Shown: positions 9,530 to 18,293 of the stretch, one piece after another
Layout of the letters: each line of letters opens with the position of its first letter
Numbering within the stretch: position 1 is the first letter of the stretch
Assembly: GCA_963760965.1 (NCBI GenBank)
Contig: CAVXEW010000006.1
Location: 248,001-312,000 of the forward strand
Source of the DNA: Pararhizobium_B sp963760965
GTDB lineage: Bacteria > Pseudomonadota > Alphaproteobacteria > Rhizobiales > Rhizobiaceae
DNA length: 64,000 nucleotides
Direction: 5' to 3'
Program-made: the position numbers and the translations under genes
Notes under the pieces: generated by a model
What the model saw: the letters and a program-made list of their open reading frames with translations, nothing else
What the model was told of the DNA's origin: nothing
Database searches by the model: none

Positions 9530-9928
9530 ATGGCAATGACTGATCCTCTGGGCGATATGCTCACCCGTATCCGCAACGGCGCCGCCCGTCGCAAGACGTC
9601 GGTCACGACGCCAGCCTCGAAGCTGCGCGCCCGCGTCCTCGACGTGCTGCAGTCCGAAGGCTACATCCGCGGCTACTCCGAGGTCGAGTTCGACAATGGG
9701 AAGTCCGAACTCAGCATCGAGCTCAAGTACTACGAGGGCGCCTCGGTGATCCGCGAGATCGCCCGCGTGTCCAAGCCGGGCCGCCGGGTCTATGTCTCGG
9801 TGAAGTCCATTCCGCAGGTCGCCAACGGACTTGGCATCACCATCCTTTCGACACCGAAGGGCGTGATGGCCGACCACGAGGCGCGTGAACAGAATGTTGG
9901 TGGCGAGGTGCTCTGCAGCATCTTCTGA
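9530..9928 (+). CDS. rpsH: 30S ribosomal protein S8
   Basis: S8, 132 residues, a primary 16S rRNA binder that in E. coli represses the spc operon. Recognised from MTDPLGDMLTRIRNGAARRK and the C-terminal ILSTPKGVMADHEAREQNVGGEVLC. The ATG follows AAGGAGACGGGCTC, a strong ribosome-binding site. Confidence 0.98.
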   Translation: MAMTDPLGDMLTRIRNGAARRKTSVTTPASKLRARVLDVLQSEGYIRGYSEVEFDNGKSELSIELKYYEGASVIREIARVSKPGRRVYVSVKSIPQVANGLGITILSTPKGVMADHEAREQNVGGEVLCSIF

Positions 9929-9966
9929 GGTGTCGCAGCTCGCACGAAACAGACAGGGTTTGAACA

Positions 9967-10500
9967 ATGTCTCGTATCGGTAAGAAGCCCGTTCAGGTTC
10001 CCGCAGGCGTGACCGCATCGGTCGACGGCCAGAAGGTGACCGCGAAGGGCCCGAAGGGCGAACTCAATTTCGTCGTCAACGACGAAGTGCTCGTCAAGTT
10101 GGAAGAAAATGCCGTCGTCGTGACGCCGGTTGATCAGTCCAAGGATGCTCGGTCCAAGTGGGGCATGTCCCGCACGATGATCCAGAACATCCTGACTGGC
10201 GTGAAGGACGGTTTCGAGCGCAAGCTCGAGATCAACGGCGTCGGCTACCGTGCGGCCATGCAGGGCAAGAACCTGCAACTGGCGCTCGGCTTCAGCCACG
10301 ACGTGGTCTACCAGACGCCGGAAGGCATCTCGATCGCATGCCCGAAGCCGACGGAGATCGTGGTCTCCGGCATCGACAAGCAGAAGGTCGGCCAGGTCGC
10401 CTCGGAAATCCGCGGCTATCGCGGCCCCGAGCCCTACAAGGGCAAGGGCGTCAAGTACGCCGAGGAGCGGATTGTCCGCAAAGAAGGCAAGAAGAAGTAA
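9967..10500 (+). CDS. rplF: 50S ribosomal protein L6
   Basis: L6, 177 residues, with the two-fold repeated L6 domain near the sarcin-ricin loop. It starts MSRIGKKPVQVPAGV and contains LEINGVGYRAAMQGKNLQLALGF and, at the end, YRGPEPYKGKGVKYAEE. Next gene rplR follows after 12 bp. Confidence 0.98.
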   Translation: MSRIGKKPVQVPAGVTASVDGQKVTAKGPKGELNFVVNDEVLVKLEENAVVVTPVDQSKDARSKWGMSRTMIQNILTGVKDGFERKLEINGVGYRAAMQGKNLQLALGFSHDVVYQTPEGISIACPKPTEIVVSGIDKQKVGQVASEIRGYRGPEPYKGKGVKYAEERIVRKEGKKK

Positions 10501-10512
10501 GGGCTCAGCGAA

Positions 10513-10875
10513 ATGGCTAGCAGGAAAGAAACCGTTCAGCGCCGCGCCTCGCGCGTGCGCCGTCAGATCAAGTCGGTGGCCAACAGCCGTCCGCGCCTGT
10601 CGGTTCATCGCTCGTCGAAGAACATCTATGCGCAGGTCATCGACGACGTGGCCGGCAAGACGATTGCCTCCGCCTCCACGCTCGACACCGATCTGCGCAG
10701 TTCGCTCAAGACCGGCGCCGATACGGCCGCGGCGAGTGCCGTCGGAAAGCTCCTCGCGGAGCGGGCCTCGAAGGCCGGCGTCAAGGACGTCGTCTTCGAT
10801 CGCGGCGCCTTCATCTATCACGGCCGCATCAAGGCTCTCGCCGAAGCAGCCCGCGAAGGCGGACTGAACTTCTGA
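10513..10875 (+). CDS. rplR: 50S ribosomal protein L18
   Basis: L18, 120 residues, which binds 5S rRNA together with L5. RPRLSVHRSSKNIYAQVIDD and the terminal KALAEAAREGGLNF are characteristic. It sits between rplF and rpsE in the spc operon. Confidence 0.97.
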   Translation: MASRKETVQRRASRVRRQIKSVANSRPRLSVHRSSKNIYAQVIDDVAGKTIASASTLDTDLRSSLKTGADTAAASAVGKLLAERASKAGVKDVVFDRGAFIYHGRIKALAEAAREGGLNF

Positions 10876-10919
10876 TCTGAAACGCCGATTGGACCCGGAA
10901 AAGAACAAGGACAAGGACA

Positions 10920-11489
10920 ATGGCAAGAGATGCACGCCGTGACAATCGCGGCCATCGCGACGAGCGCGACAGTGAGTTCGTCGACAAGCTCGTTCACATC
11001 AACCGCGTCGCCAAGGTGGTCAAGGGCGGCCGGCGCTTCGGCTTCGCCGCCCTCGTGGTGGTCGGCGACCAGAAGGGCCGGGTCGGTTTCGGCCACGGCA
11101 AGGCGCGCGAGGTGCCGGAAGCAATCCGCAAGGCGACCGAGAGCGCCAAGCGCGACATGATCTTCGTGCCGCTGCGCTCGGGCCGTACGCTGCATCACGA
11201 CGTGCATGGGCGCCACGGCGCCGGCAAGGTCCTGCTGCGCGCCGCCAAGCCCGGTACCGGCATCATCGCCGGCGGCCCGATGCGCGCCGTCTTCGAGACG
11301 CTCGGCATGCAGGACGTCGTCGCCAAGTCGACCGGGTCGTCGAACCCGTACAACATGGTGCGCGCCACCTTCGATGCTCTGAAGAGCCAGATGCACCCGA
11401 AGGACGTCGCCGCACAGCGCGGTATCAAGTATTCGACGCTTCAGGCGCGCCGCGCGAGCGCCGCCCATGGCGCGTCGGTCGAAGACTGA
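10920..11489 (+). CDS. rpsE: 30S ribosomal protein S5
   Basis: S5, 189 residues, which controls translational fidelity and forms part of the mRNA entry. The S5 signature is seen as VKGGRRFGFAALVVVGDQKG, and GHGKAREVPEAIRKA follows. A basic, charged N-terminus (MARDARRDNRGHRDERD) precedes it, as in other rhizobial S5 proteins. Confidence 0.98.
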   Translation: MARDARRDNRGHRDERDSEFVDKLVHINRVAKVVKGGRRFGFAALVVVGDQKGRVGFGHGKAREVPEAIRKATESAKRDMIFVPLRSGRTLHHDVHGRHGAGKVLLRAAKPGTGIIAGGPMRAVFETLGMQDVVAKSTGSSNPYNMVRATFDALKSQMHPKDVAAQRGIKYSTLQARRASAAHGASVED

Positions 11490-11511
11490 TCCGGACAAGG
11501 GAGCCAGAACA

Positions 11512-11712
11512 ATGGCTGAGAACAAGAAGGGCAAGACGATCACCGTCGAGCAGATTGGCAGCCCGATCCGACGTCCGGATGTTCAGCGCAGGACGCTGAT
11601 CGGTCTGGGCCTCAACAAGATGCACCGTCGCCGTACCCTCGAGGACACGCCGTCCGTGCGTGGCATGATCCGTTCGGTCGGCCACCTGGTTCGCGTCGTC
11701 GAAGAGAACTGA
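11512..11712 (+). CDS. rpmD: 50S ribosomal protein L30
   Basis: L30, 66 residues. The start MAENKKGKTITVEQIGSP was chosen over an in-frame upstream ATG because it follows GGGAGCC and gives the family length. RRTLIGLGLNKMHRRRTLED is the conserved core. Found between rpsE and rplO. Confidence 0.96.
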   Translation: MAENKKGKTITVEQIGSPIRRPDVQRRTLIGLGLNKMHRRRTLEDTPSVRGMIRSVGHLVRVVEEN

Positions 11713-11729
11713 GCCGGGAGAACTCGATC

Positions 11730-12209
11730 ATGAAACTGAATGAAATCCGCGATCGCGATGGCGCGACAAAAGCGCGCAAGCGCGTCGGCCGTGGCATCGG
11801 CTCCGGCTCCGGCAAGACCGGTGGGCGCGGCGTAAAGGGCCAGAAGTCCCGTTCGGGCGTCGCCATCAAGGGCTTCGAGGGCGGCCAGATGCCGATCTAC
11901 CGTCGCCTGCCGAAGCGTGGCTTCACGAACATCTTCGCTTCCGACTTCAACGTCGTCTCGGTCGGCCGCCTGCAGACGGCCGTCGACGCCGGGAAGCTCG
12001 ATGCCTCGAAGACCGTCGACGCGGCGGCGCTGAAGCAGGCCGGCGTCATCCGCCGGGTGCGGGACGGCGTCCGTGTGCTTTCGGACGGCGAACTGAAGGC
12101 GAAGCTGACCCTGGAGGTTGCGGGCGCTTCGAAGGCCGCGGTCGAGAAGATCGAGAAGGCCGGCGGATCGATCAAGCTGCTCGAGGCGGCTGCCGAGGCC
12201 GCGGAATAG
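11730..12209 (+). CDS. rplO: 50S ribosomal protein L15
   Basis: L15, 159 residues. The glycine/arginine-rich N-terminal arm KRVGRGIGSGSGKTGGRGVKGQ is diagnostic, followed by FEGGQMPIYRRLPKRGF. It is the last ribosomal gene before secY. A hairpin lies 13 bp after the stop. Confidence 0.98.
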   Translation: MKLNEIRDRDGATKARKRVGRGIGSGSGKTGGRGVKGQKSRSGVAIKGFEGGQMPIYRRLPKRGFTNIFASDFNVVSVGRLQTAVDAGKLDASKTVDAAALKQAGVIRRVRDGVRVLSDGELKAKLTLEVAGASKAAVEKIEKAGGSIKLLEAAAEAAE

Positions 12210-12221
12210 GATAGGAACCGA

Positions 12222-12246
12222 CCGCCCGGCAGGCAATGCCGGGCGG
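12222..12246 (+). terminator. Hairpin after rplO, possible weak terminator
   Basis: Perfect 10-bp stem CCGCCCGGCA / TGCCGGGCGG with loop GGCAA. Only scattered Ts follow (GTCTTCCCG), so any termination would be partial. The remaining 200 bp up to secY hold no gene. A weak promoter-like pair, TTGCGT at 12351 and TACGAC at 12374 with a 17-base spacer, could restart transcription for secY, but the match is poor. Confidence 0.45.
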
Positions 12247-12447
12247 GTCTTCCCGTCTCGGGGGCCGGCCCGGAGTCGCGTTGCGGTCCGCTCGGCGATC
12301 GCTTAGAAGAGGCGGGACGGAACGGCGCCGGCGTCGATCCGGTCCCGGATTTGCGTTTTCGGCAAGAGACAAATACGACCCACCGTAAATCGACTGAATC
12401 GGCCCTGATGGTGGTCAGCAGGTCCGGCGGGTCACGCGGAGAATTGC

Positions 12448-13788
12448 ATGGCGTCTGCAGCGGAACAACTCGCAGCCAATCTCAACTTTTCAGCCTTTGC
12501 GAAGGCCGAGGATCTCAAGAAGCGCATCTGGTTCACGCTCGGTGCGCTTCTGGTGTATCGTCTCGGCACCTACATCCCGCTGCCGGGGCTCGATCCGGCC
12601 GCCTTCGCCCGCGCGTTCAATTCGCAGAGCGGCGGCATCCTGGGAATGTTCAACATGTTCTCGGGCGGCGCGGTGCAGCGTATGGCGATCTTCGCCCTCG
12701 GCATCATGCCCTACATCTCCGCCTCGATCATCATCCAGTTGATGACCTCGGTCGTGCCGTCGCTCGAGCAGCTGAAGAAGGAAGGCGAGCAGGGGCGCAT
12801 GGTGATCAACCAGTACACCCGCTACGGCACCGTCATCCTCGCCCTGATGCAGGCCTACGGCATAGCGATCGGCCTCGAATCGGGCAACGGCATCGTCCCG
12901 AACCCGGGCGTGTTCTTCATCATCACGACGGTGATCACGCTGGTCGGCGGCACCATGTTCCTGATGTGGCTCGGCGAGCAGATCACCTCGCGCGGCATCG
13001 GCAACGGCATTTCTCTCATCATCTTCGCCGGTATCGTCGCGCGGCTTCCGAGCGCGGTGGCCGGAACGCTTGAACTCGGCCGCACGGGCGCGCTGTCGAC
13101 GACGGTCGTCATCGGCGTGCTGATTGTCGCCGTGGTCGTCATCGGCGTCATCGTGTTCTTCGAGCGCGCGCAGCGCCGGCTGCTGATCCAGTACCCCAAG
13201 CGCCAGGTCGGCAACCGCATGTTCCAGGGCGACACCTCGCACCTGCCGCTGAAGCTCAACACCTCGGGCGTCATTCCGCCGATCTTCGCATCGTCGCTCC
13301 TGCTGCTGCCGGCCACGCTCGCCGGGTTCTCGCAGAAGACGGCGCTTCCGGACTGGGTCACGACGATCCTGGCCTCCCTCGGCCACGGCCAGCCGCTCTA
13401 CATGATCTTTTACGCGTCCATGATCATCTTCTTCTCGTTTTTCTACACGGCCGTGGTCTTCAACCCGGCCGATACGGCGGACAACCTGAAGAAGCACGGC
13501 GGCTTCATACCGGGCATCCGGCCGGGCGACCGCACCGCTGAATACATCGACTACGTTCTCACGCGCGTCACGGCGGTCGGGGCCATCTATCTGGTCCTGG
13601 TCTGCCTGCTGCCGGAGTTCCTGATTTCCGAAACAGGCGTGCCTTTCTATCTCGGCGGCACGTCGCTGCTGATCGTCGTCAGCGTCACGCTCGACACGGT
13701 CGCGCAGATCCAGGGGCATCTCATTGCCCAGCAGTATGAGGGGCTGATCAAGAAGTCGAAGCTTCGAGGAGGAAAGCGGGGAAGATGA
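12448..13788 (+). CDS. secY: Protein translocase subunit SecY
   Basis: Core channel of the Sec translocon in the inner membrane, 446 residues with about ten hydrophobic helices. Family motifs: YIPLPGLDP, the plug region GGILGMFNMFSGGA, GIMPYISASIIIQLM, and near the end ILVSVTLDT-type sequence LIVVSVTLDTVAQIQGHLIAQQYEG. It is preceded by a 238-bp spacer with a hairpin. Its stop overlaps the adk start by four bases (ATGA). Confidence 0.98.
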   Translation: MASAAEQLAANLNFSAFAKAEDLKKRIWFTLGALLVYRLGTYIPLPGLDPAAFARAFNSQSGGILGMFNMFSGGAVQRMAIFALGIMPYISASIIIQLMTSVVPSLEQLKKEGEQGRMVINQYTRYGTVILALMQAYGIAIGLESGNGIVPNPGVFFIITTVITLVGGTMFLMWLGEQITSRGIGNGISLIIFAGIVARLPSAVAGTLELGRTGALSTTVVIGVLIVAVVVIGVIVFFERAQRRLLIQYPKRQVGNRMFQGDTSHLPLKLNTSGVIPPIFASSLLLLPATLAGFSQKTALPDWVTTILASLGHGQPLYMIFYASMIIFFSFFYTAVVFNPADTADNLKKHGGFIPGIRPGDRTAEYIDYVLTRVTAVGAIYLVLVCLLPEFLISETGVPFYLGGTSLLIVVSVTLDTVAQIQGHLIAQQYEGLIKKSKLRGGKRGR

Positions 13789-14435
13789 GACTTATTCTGT
13801 TGGGGCCGCCCGGCGCCGGAAAGGGGACCCAGGCGCAGCGGCTCGTGGAGAGGCACGGAATACCGCAGCTCTCGACCGGAGACATGCTGCGGGCGGCGAT
13901 CGCGGCGGGAACCGAGGTCGGCATGAAGGCGAAAGCCGTCATGGACGCCGGCAACCTCGTTTCCGACGACATCGTCAACGCCATCGTCGCCGAGCGCATC
14001 GACCAGCCGGACTGCGCGGCCGGCTTCATCCTCGACGGCTATCCCCGAACCCTGGTTCAGGCGGATGCGACCGAGGAGATGCTCGCGGCGCGGGGCCTCG
14101 GCCTTTCGTGCGTCATCGAGATCAAGGTCGACGACGAAGTGCTCACCGAGCGGATATCCGGGCGCTACACCTGCGCGAAGTGCGGGACGGGCTATCACGA
14201 CGCGAACCTGAAGCCGAAGGTCGATGGCGTCTGCGACAAGTGCGGCTCGACCGAGTTCAAGCGCCGGCCGGACGACAATCCCGAGACGGTGCGGACACGG
14301 CTTCAGGCCTATTACAAGGAAACCTCTCCGCTGCTCGGCTACTACCACGCCAAGGGTCTCCTGAGATCGGTCGACGGCATGGCGGACATCGACGCGGTCA
14401 CGGAAGAAATCGAGTCCGTGCTCGCTGAGGTCTGA
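13785..14435 (+). CDS. adk: Adenylate kinase with zinc-type lid
   Basis: Interconverts ATP + AMP and 2 ADP in the cytoplasm; 216 residues, the long form. The P-loop GPPGAGKGTQ is at residues 7-16, and LDGYPRTLVQA is the NMP-bind/core signature. The lid carries four cysteines as C-x2-C-x16-C-x2-C (residues about 126-149), which in other long adenylate kinases bind a structural zinc. It starts within the secY stop codon, as in many spc/alpha clusters. Confidence 0.97.
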   Translation: MRLILLGPPGAGKGTQAQRLVERHGIPQLSTGDMLRAAIAAGTEVGMKAKAVMDAGNLVSDDIVNAIVAERIDQPDCAAGFILDGYPRTLVQADATEEMLAARGLGLSCVIEIKVDDEVLTERISGRYTCAKCGTGYHDANLKPKVDGVCDKCGSTEFKRRPDDNPETVRTRLQAYYKETSPLLGYYHAKGLLRSVDGMADIDAVTEEIESVLAEV

Positions 14436-14460
14436 AAGGCAAATAAAGCCGGCGGAACGG

Positions 14461-14489
14461 TTGACGAACGCCATCCGATTCCGCTATAG
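14461..14489 (+). promoter_or_regulatory. Sigma-70-type promoter for the rpsM operon
   Basis: TTGACG (14461-14466) and CTATAG (14484-14489) are separated by exactly 17 bases. This is very close to the alphaproteobacterial housekeeping consensus. Transcription would start near 14496 and give a leader of about 160 nt before rpsM. It suggests that rpsM-rpsK-rpoA-rplQ can be expressed apart from secY-adk. Confidence 0.75.
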
Positions 14490-14656
14490 CCCGCGCCAAT
14501 TCGCGACATTAAAGCGATCGGCGCGGACTTCGCTAAAGACGGAGGTCCGGGACTGGTCGCATTTGGCGTGTCCCAGGCAGAATTTGAACAAGGCGGCCGG
14601 ACAGGTCGTCGAAACAGCTGGGCCGGTGAGCGGCTCGCAAGGCAAGGAGAACAGAC

Positions 14657-15025
14657 GTGGCCCGTATTGCTGGCGTCAACATTCCGACGAACAAGCGCCT
14701 CGTCATCGCGCTGCGCTACATCCACGGCATCGGTCCGACCTATGCCCGCCAGATCGCGGAAAAGTGTGGCATTCCCGAGTCGCGCCGCGTCAACGAACTG
14801 TCGGATGCCGAAGTCATCCAGGTTCGCGAAGCGATCGACCGCGACTATCGCGTCGAGGGCGACCTTCGCCGCGAGACCTCGATGAACATCAAGCGTCTGA
14901 TGGACCTCGGCTGCTACCGCGGCCTGCGCCATCGCCGCAACCTGCCGGTCCGCGGCCAGCGCACGCACACCAATGCCCGCACCCGCAAGGGTCCGGCAAA
15001 GGCGATCGCCGGCAAGAAGAAGTAA
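14657..15025 (+). CDS. rpsM: 30S ribosomal protein S13
   Basis: S13, 122 residues, a 30S head protein that touches P-site tRNA. It begins with GTG after CAAGGAGAAC: MARIAGVNIPTNKRLVIALR. The C-terminal GLRHRRNLPVRGQRTHTNAR is the family signature. It heads the alpha operon here, behind its own promoter at 14461. Confidence 0.98.
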   Translation: MARIAGVNIPTNKRLVIALRYIHGIGPTYARQIAEKCGIPESRRVNELSDAEVIQVREAIDRDYRVEGDLRRETSMNIKRLMDLGCYRGLRHRRNLPVRGQRTHTNARTRKGPAKAIAGKKK

Positions 15026-15092
15026 TTACCGGGCGACCCGGTTCCGGGCTGGCGCGCCGCGCCGGCCCTTCGCATGGAAATGGGGCAGGGCA

Positions 15093-15106
15093 ATGCATAT
15101 ATGCAT
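15093..15106. repeat. 14-bp perfect palindrome in the rpsM-rpsK spacer
   Basis: ATGCATATATGCAT is a perfect palindrome and AT-rich in a GC-rich setting. It lies in the 138-bp gap between rpsM and rpsK, 57 bp before the rpsK start. Flanking CAGGG and CCTG may extend it as a hairpin. Its role is unknown. Confidence 0.5.
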
Positions 15107-15163
15107 CCTGTCCTGGTGGAGCCGCTGGCGTTACGGCGGTGTCGAGATCTAGGAAGGCAAGAG

Positions 15164-15553
15164 ATGGCCAAGGAAGCCGCCCGCGTTCGCCGTCGCGAAC
15201 GCAAGAATATTTCGTCGGGTGTTGCCCACGTAAATTCGTCGTTCAACAACACGATGATCACCATCACCGACGCCCAGGGCAATGCTATTGCCTGGTCGTC
15301 GGCCGGTGCCAAGGGCTTCAAGGGTTCGCGCAAGTCGACCCCGTTCGCAGCCCAGATCGCCGCCGAGGACTGTGCCCGCAAGGCACAGGAGCACGGTATG
15401 CGGTCGCTCGAAGTGGAAGTCTGCGGTCCCGGTTCGGGCCGCGAGTCGGCACTGCGTGCACTGCAGGCGGCTGGTTTCACGATCACCTCGATCCGTGACG
15501 TCACGCCGATCCCGCACAATGGCTGCCGTCCGCGCAAGAAGCGCCGCGTGTAA
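15164..15553 (+). CDS. rpsK: 30S ribosomal protein S11
   Basis: S11, 129 residues, on the 30S platform by the E site. The start MAKEAARVRRRERKNISS follows AGGAAGGCAAGAG. NTMITITDAQGNAIAWSSAG and the terminal TPIPHNGCRPRKKRRV are typical. The 138-bp spacer before it is unusually long and structured. Confidence 0.98.
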   Translation: MAKEAARVRRRERKNISSGVAHVNSSFNNTMITITDAQGNAIAWSSAGAKGFKGSRKSTPFAAQIAAEDCARKAQEHGMRSLEVEVCGPGSGRESALRALQAAGFTITSIRDVTPIPHNGCRPRKKRRV

Positions 15554-15659
15554 TCATCGGGTCAGGAATTCAGCCGAAAGAGCGGCGCGCCGCTCCTCTG
15601 GGCTCCTTACAATTCGGCCGTCACGATTGGATGGTGGCGGCGAAGGAAGGTAGACAGAC

Positions 15660-16670
15660 ATGATCCAGAAAAACTGGCAGGAACTCATCAAGCCGAACAA
15701 GGTGGAATTCACCTCGTCGAGCCGCACCAAGGCGACTGTCGTCGCCGAGCCGCTCGAGCGCGGCTTCGGCCTGACGCTCGGCAATGCGCTGCGCCGGGTG
15801 CTTCTTTCGTCGCTGCGCGGCGCCGCCGTGACGGCGGTTCAGATCGACGGCGTGCTGCATGAGTTCTCCTCGATCCCCGGCGTGCGCGAGGACGTGACCG
15901 ACATCGTCCTCAACATCAAGGAAATCGCCATCAAGATGGATGGCGACGAGCCGAAGCGGATGGTCGTGCGCAAGTCCGGCCCGGGCGTGGTGACGGCAGG
16001 CGACATCCAGACCGTGGGCGACGTCGAGATCCTGAACCCCGACCATGTGCTGTGCACGCTGGACGAGGGTGCGGAAATCCGCATGGAGTTCACGGTCAAC
16101 AACGGCAAGGGCTACGTGCCGGCCGAGCGCAACCGCGCCGACGACGCGCCGATCGGCATGATTCCCGTCGACAGCCTGTACTCGCCGGTCAAGAAGGTCT
16201 CCTACAAGGTCGAGAACACCCGCGAGGGCCAGGTTCTGGACTACGACAAGCTGACGCTGTCGATCGAGACCGACGGCTCGGTTTCGGGCGAGGACGCGGT
16301 GGCTTTTGCTGCGCGCATTCTCCAGGACCAGCTCGGCGTCTTCGTGAATTTCGAGGAGCCGCAGAAGGAGGTCCAGGAGGACCACGTCACGGAGCTGTCG
16401 TTCAACCCGGCGCTGCTCAAGAAGGTGGACGAGCTGGAGCTCTCCGTTCGTTCCGCAAACTGCCTGAAGAACGACAACATCGTCTATATCGGCGACCTGA
16501 TCCAGAAGACCGAGGCGGAGATGCTGCGCACCCCGAACTTCGGCCGCAAGTCGCTGAACGAGATCAAGGAAGTGCTCGCCTCAATGGGCCTTCATCTCGG
16601 CATGGAAGTTCCCGCCTGGCCGCCCGAGAACATCGACGACCTGGCCAAGCGCTACGAAGATCAATACTAG
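15660..16670 (+). CDS. rpoA: RNA polymerase alpha subunit
   Basis: Scaffold subunit of RNA polymerase, 336 residues. The N-terminal assembly domain has RGFGLTLGNALRRVLLSSLRGAA around residue 33 (shown interrupted in the family as the dimer interface). The C-terminal domain (about 250-320) has LELSVRSANCLKNDNI and RKSLNEIKEVLASMGL, which contact UP elements and activators. It follows rpsK by 106 bp; rpsD is absent between them, as is usual in alphaproteobacteria. Confidence 0.98.
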   Translation: MIQKNWQELIKPNKVEFTSSSRTKATVVAEPLERGFGLTLGNALRRVLLSSLRGAAVTAVQIDGVLHEFSSIPGVREDVTDIVLNIKEIAIKMDGDEPKRMVVRKSGPGVVTAGDIQTVGDVEILNPDHVLCTLDEGAEIRMEFTVNNGKGYVPAERNRADDAPIGMIPVDSLYSPVKKVSYKVENTREGQVLDYDKLTLSIETDGSVSGEDAVAFAARILQDQLGVFVNFEEPQKEVQEDHVTELSFNPALLKKVDELELSVRSANCLKNDNIVYIGDLIQKTEAEMLRTPNFGRKSLNEIKEVLASMGLHLGMEVPAWPPENIDDLAKRYEDQY

Positions 16671-16710
16671 CCAGACTGCGGGCCGTGCCCGCAAGTGAAG
16701 GAGAAACCCC

Positions 16711-17136
16711 ATGCGCCACGGCAAATCGGGCCGCAAGCTGAACCGGACGGCAAGCCATCGCAAGGCGATGTTCGCCAACATGGCCGCTTCGCTGATCGAG
16801 CACGAGCAGATCACGACGACGCTCCCGAAGGCCAAGGAAATCCGGCCGATCGTCGAGAAGCTCGTAACCCTCGGCAAGCGCGGCGACCTGCATGCACGCC
16901 GCCAGGCGATCTCGCAGGTTCGTGACGCAGTCGTCGTCAAGAAGCTCTTCGACACGATCGCCGCGCGCTATGCCGATCGTCACGGCGGATACATCCGCAT
17001 CATGAAGGCGGGCTTCCGCCAGGGCGACAACGCCCCGATGGCGGTGGTCGAGTTCGTCGATCGCGACGTCGACGCAAAGGGTGCGGCCGACCGTGCGCGC
17101 CTCGAGGCCGAGGAAGACCGGAGCGAAGCGGCATAA
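16711..17136 (+). CDS. rplQ: 50S ribosomal protein L17
   Basis: L17, 141 residues. It begins MRHGKSGRKLNRTASHRKAM and carries the family segment EHEQITTTLPKAKEIRPIVE. An acidic C-terminal tail follows GGYIRIMKAGFRQGDNAPMAVVE in pieces. It is the last gene of the ribosomal cluster and is followed by a strong terminator. Confidence 0.98.
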   Translation: MRHGKSGRKLNRTASHRKAMFANMAASLIEHEQITTTLPKAKEIRPIVEKLVTLGKRGDLHARRQAISQVRDAVVVKKLFDTIAARYADRHGGYIRIMKAGFRQGDNAPMAVVEFVDRDVDAKGAADRARLEAEEDRSEAA

Positions 17137-17165
17137 GTCCGTAGCCATCCTTGCCGAATGAAACG

Positions 17166-17192
17166 AGCCGGGCCCGCAGGCCCGGCTTTTTT
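17166..17192 (+). terminator. Intrinsic terminator of the ribosomal protein cluster
   Basis: Perfect 9-bp stem AGCCGGGCC / GGCCCGGCT with loop CGCA, followed by a run of six Ts (17187-17192). It lies 30 bp after the rplQ stop and ends the cluster. Confidence 0.93.
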
Positions 17193-17246
17193 CGTTCGGC
17201 GGACCTCCTATGTAAGGGTCATTAACACCCACTTGCGGAGGGAGCG

Positions 17247-18266
17247 ATGGCATTGGATGAACGGGGAACGGTTCTCGTCAGCGGCGTTTCCGGCTTCATC
17301 GGACGGCATATCGCGCGGGAGTTCCTGGAGCACGGTTATCCGGTGCGGGGCACGCTCCGGTCGCTCGACAAGGCAGATTCAGTGCGCGCATGCCTGGCCG
17401 GCCACGTCGACGTCGGCGGCCTCGACTTCGCCGAAGCCGACCTGATGTCCGACGAGGGCTGGACCGAAGTCCTTTCTGGGGTTCGCCACGTGGTGCATTC
17501 TGCCTCGCCCTTTCCGCTCAGCCAGCCGAAGGATCCGAACGTCCTGGTGAGACCTGCCGTCGACGGTACGATGCGCGTTCTTCAGGCCGCGACGGCGGCG
17601 GGGGCGGAATCCTTCGTCCAGACCTCGTCGATCGCGGCGATCACGCCGGGGCACGGCGGGCGGGTGTGCACCGCCGACGACTGGGCGGACCTCGGAAGCC
17701 GGTCCGCGACGCCCTACGTGCTTTCCAAGACCCTTGCCGAACGCACCGCGCGGGATTCCGTTGCCGGCGGGACGGGGAGCCTGCGCTACATGTCGGTCAA
17801 TCCCGGCTTCGTGCTCGGCCCGCTCCTCGACGCGAGCGCCGGCACGTCGGCCGACGTGGTCTCCATGATGCTGACGGGAAAGTATCCCGCGGTTCCGCGT
17901 GTTCAGTTCTCCATCGTCGACGTTCGCGACGTGGCGGCCGCGCACCGCCTTGCCGTAGAGAAGGGCAAGCCCGGCGGCCGGTATGTCGCCACATCCGGTT
18001 CGCTCTGGATGCGCGAGATGGCACAGGTCCTCCGCCGTGCGCTCGGCGAACGCGCGCGCAAGGTACCGCGGAGCGAACTGCCGGACTTCTTGGTCAGGGT
18101 GCTCGGCGTCTTCGACCGCTCCGTTCGCACGATACTGCCCGATCTCGGGGTTCCCGTCAGGGTCGATGCGTCACGAACGAGCGAGGAACTCGGCATCGCA
18201 TTCCGCCCGGCGGAGGAGGCGGTCGTGGCGATGGCAGAGAGCCTGGTGGCATTCGGTCGCGCGTGA
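17247..18266 (+). CDS. NAD-dependent epimerase/reductase, extended SDR
   Basis: 339 residues with the extended short-chain dehydrogenase fold. The N-terminal Rossmann motif is GVSGFIG (residues 13-19) and the catalytic Tyr-Lys pair is YVLSK near residue 157. The sequence HSASPFPL and the WADLGSRSATPYVLSK region resemble dihydroflavonol 4-reductase-like and aldehyde reductase members, which reduce carbonyls with NADPH. The true substrate cannot be told from sequence. It stands alone between the ribosomal terminator and the protease gene. Confidence 0.85.
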   Translation: MALDERGTVLVSGVSGFIGRHIAREFLEHGYPVRGTLRSLDKADSVRACLAGHVDVGGLDFAEADLMSDEGWTEVLSGVRHVVHSASPFPLSQPKDPNVLVRPAVDGTMRVLQAATAAGAESFVQTSSIAAITPGHGGRVCTADDWADLGSRSATPYVLSKTLAERTARDSVAGGTGSLRYMSVNPGFVLGPLLDASAGTSADVVSMMLTGKYPAVPRVQFSIVDVRDVAAAHRLAVEKGKPGGRYVATSGSLWMREMAQVLRRALGERARKVPRSELPDFLVRVLGVFDRSVRTILPDLGVPVRVDASRTSEELGIAFRPAEEAVVAMAESLVAFGRA

Positions 18267-18293
18267 GGCGAAGCGCCGGGTCGCGTGCCCCCC

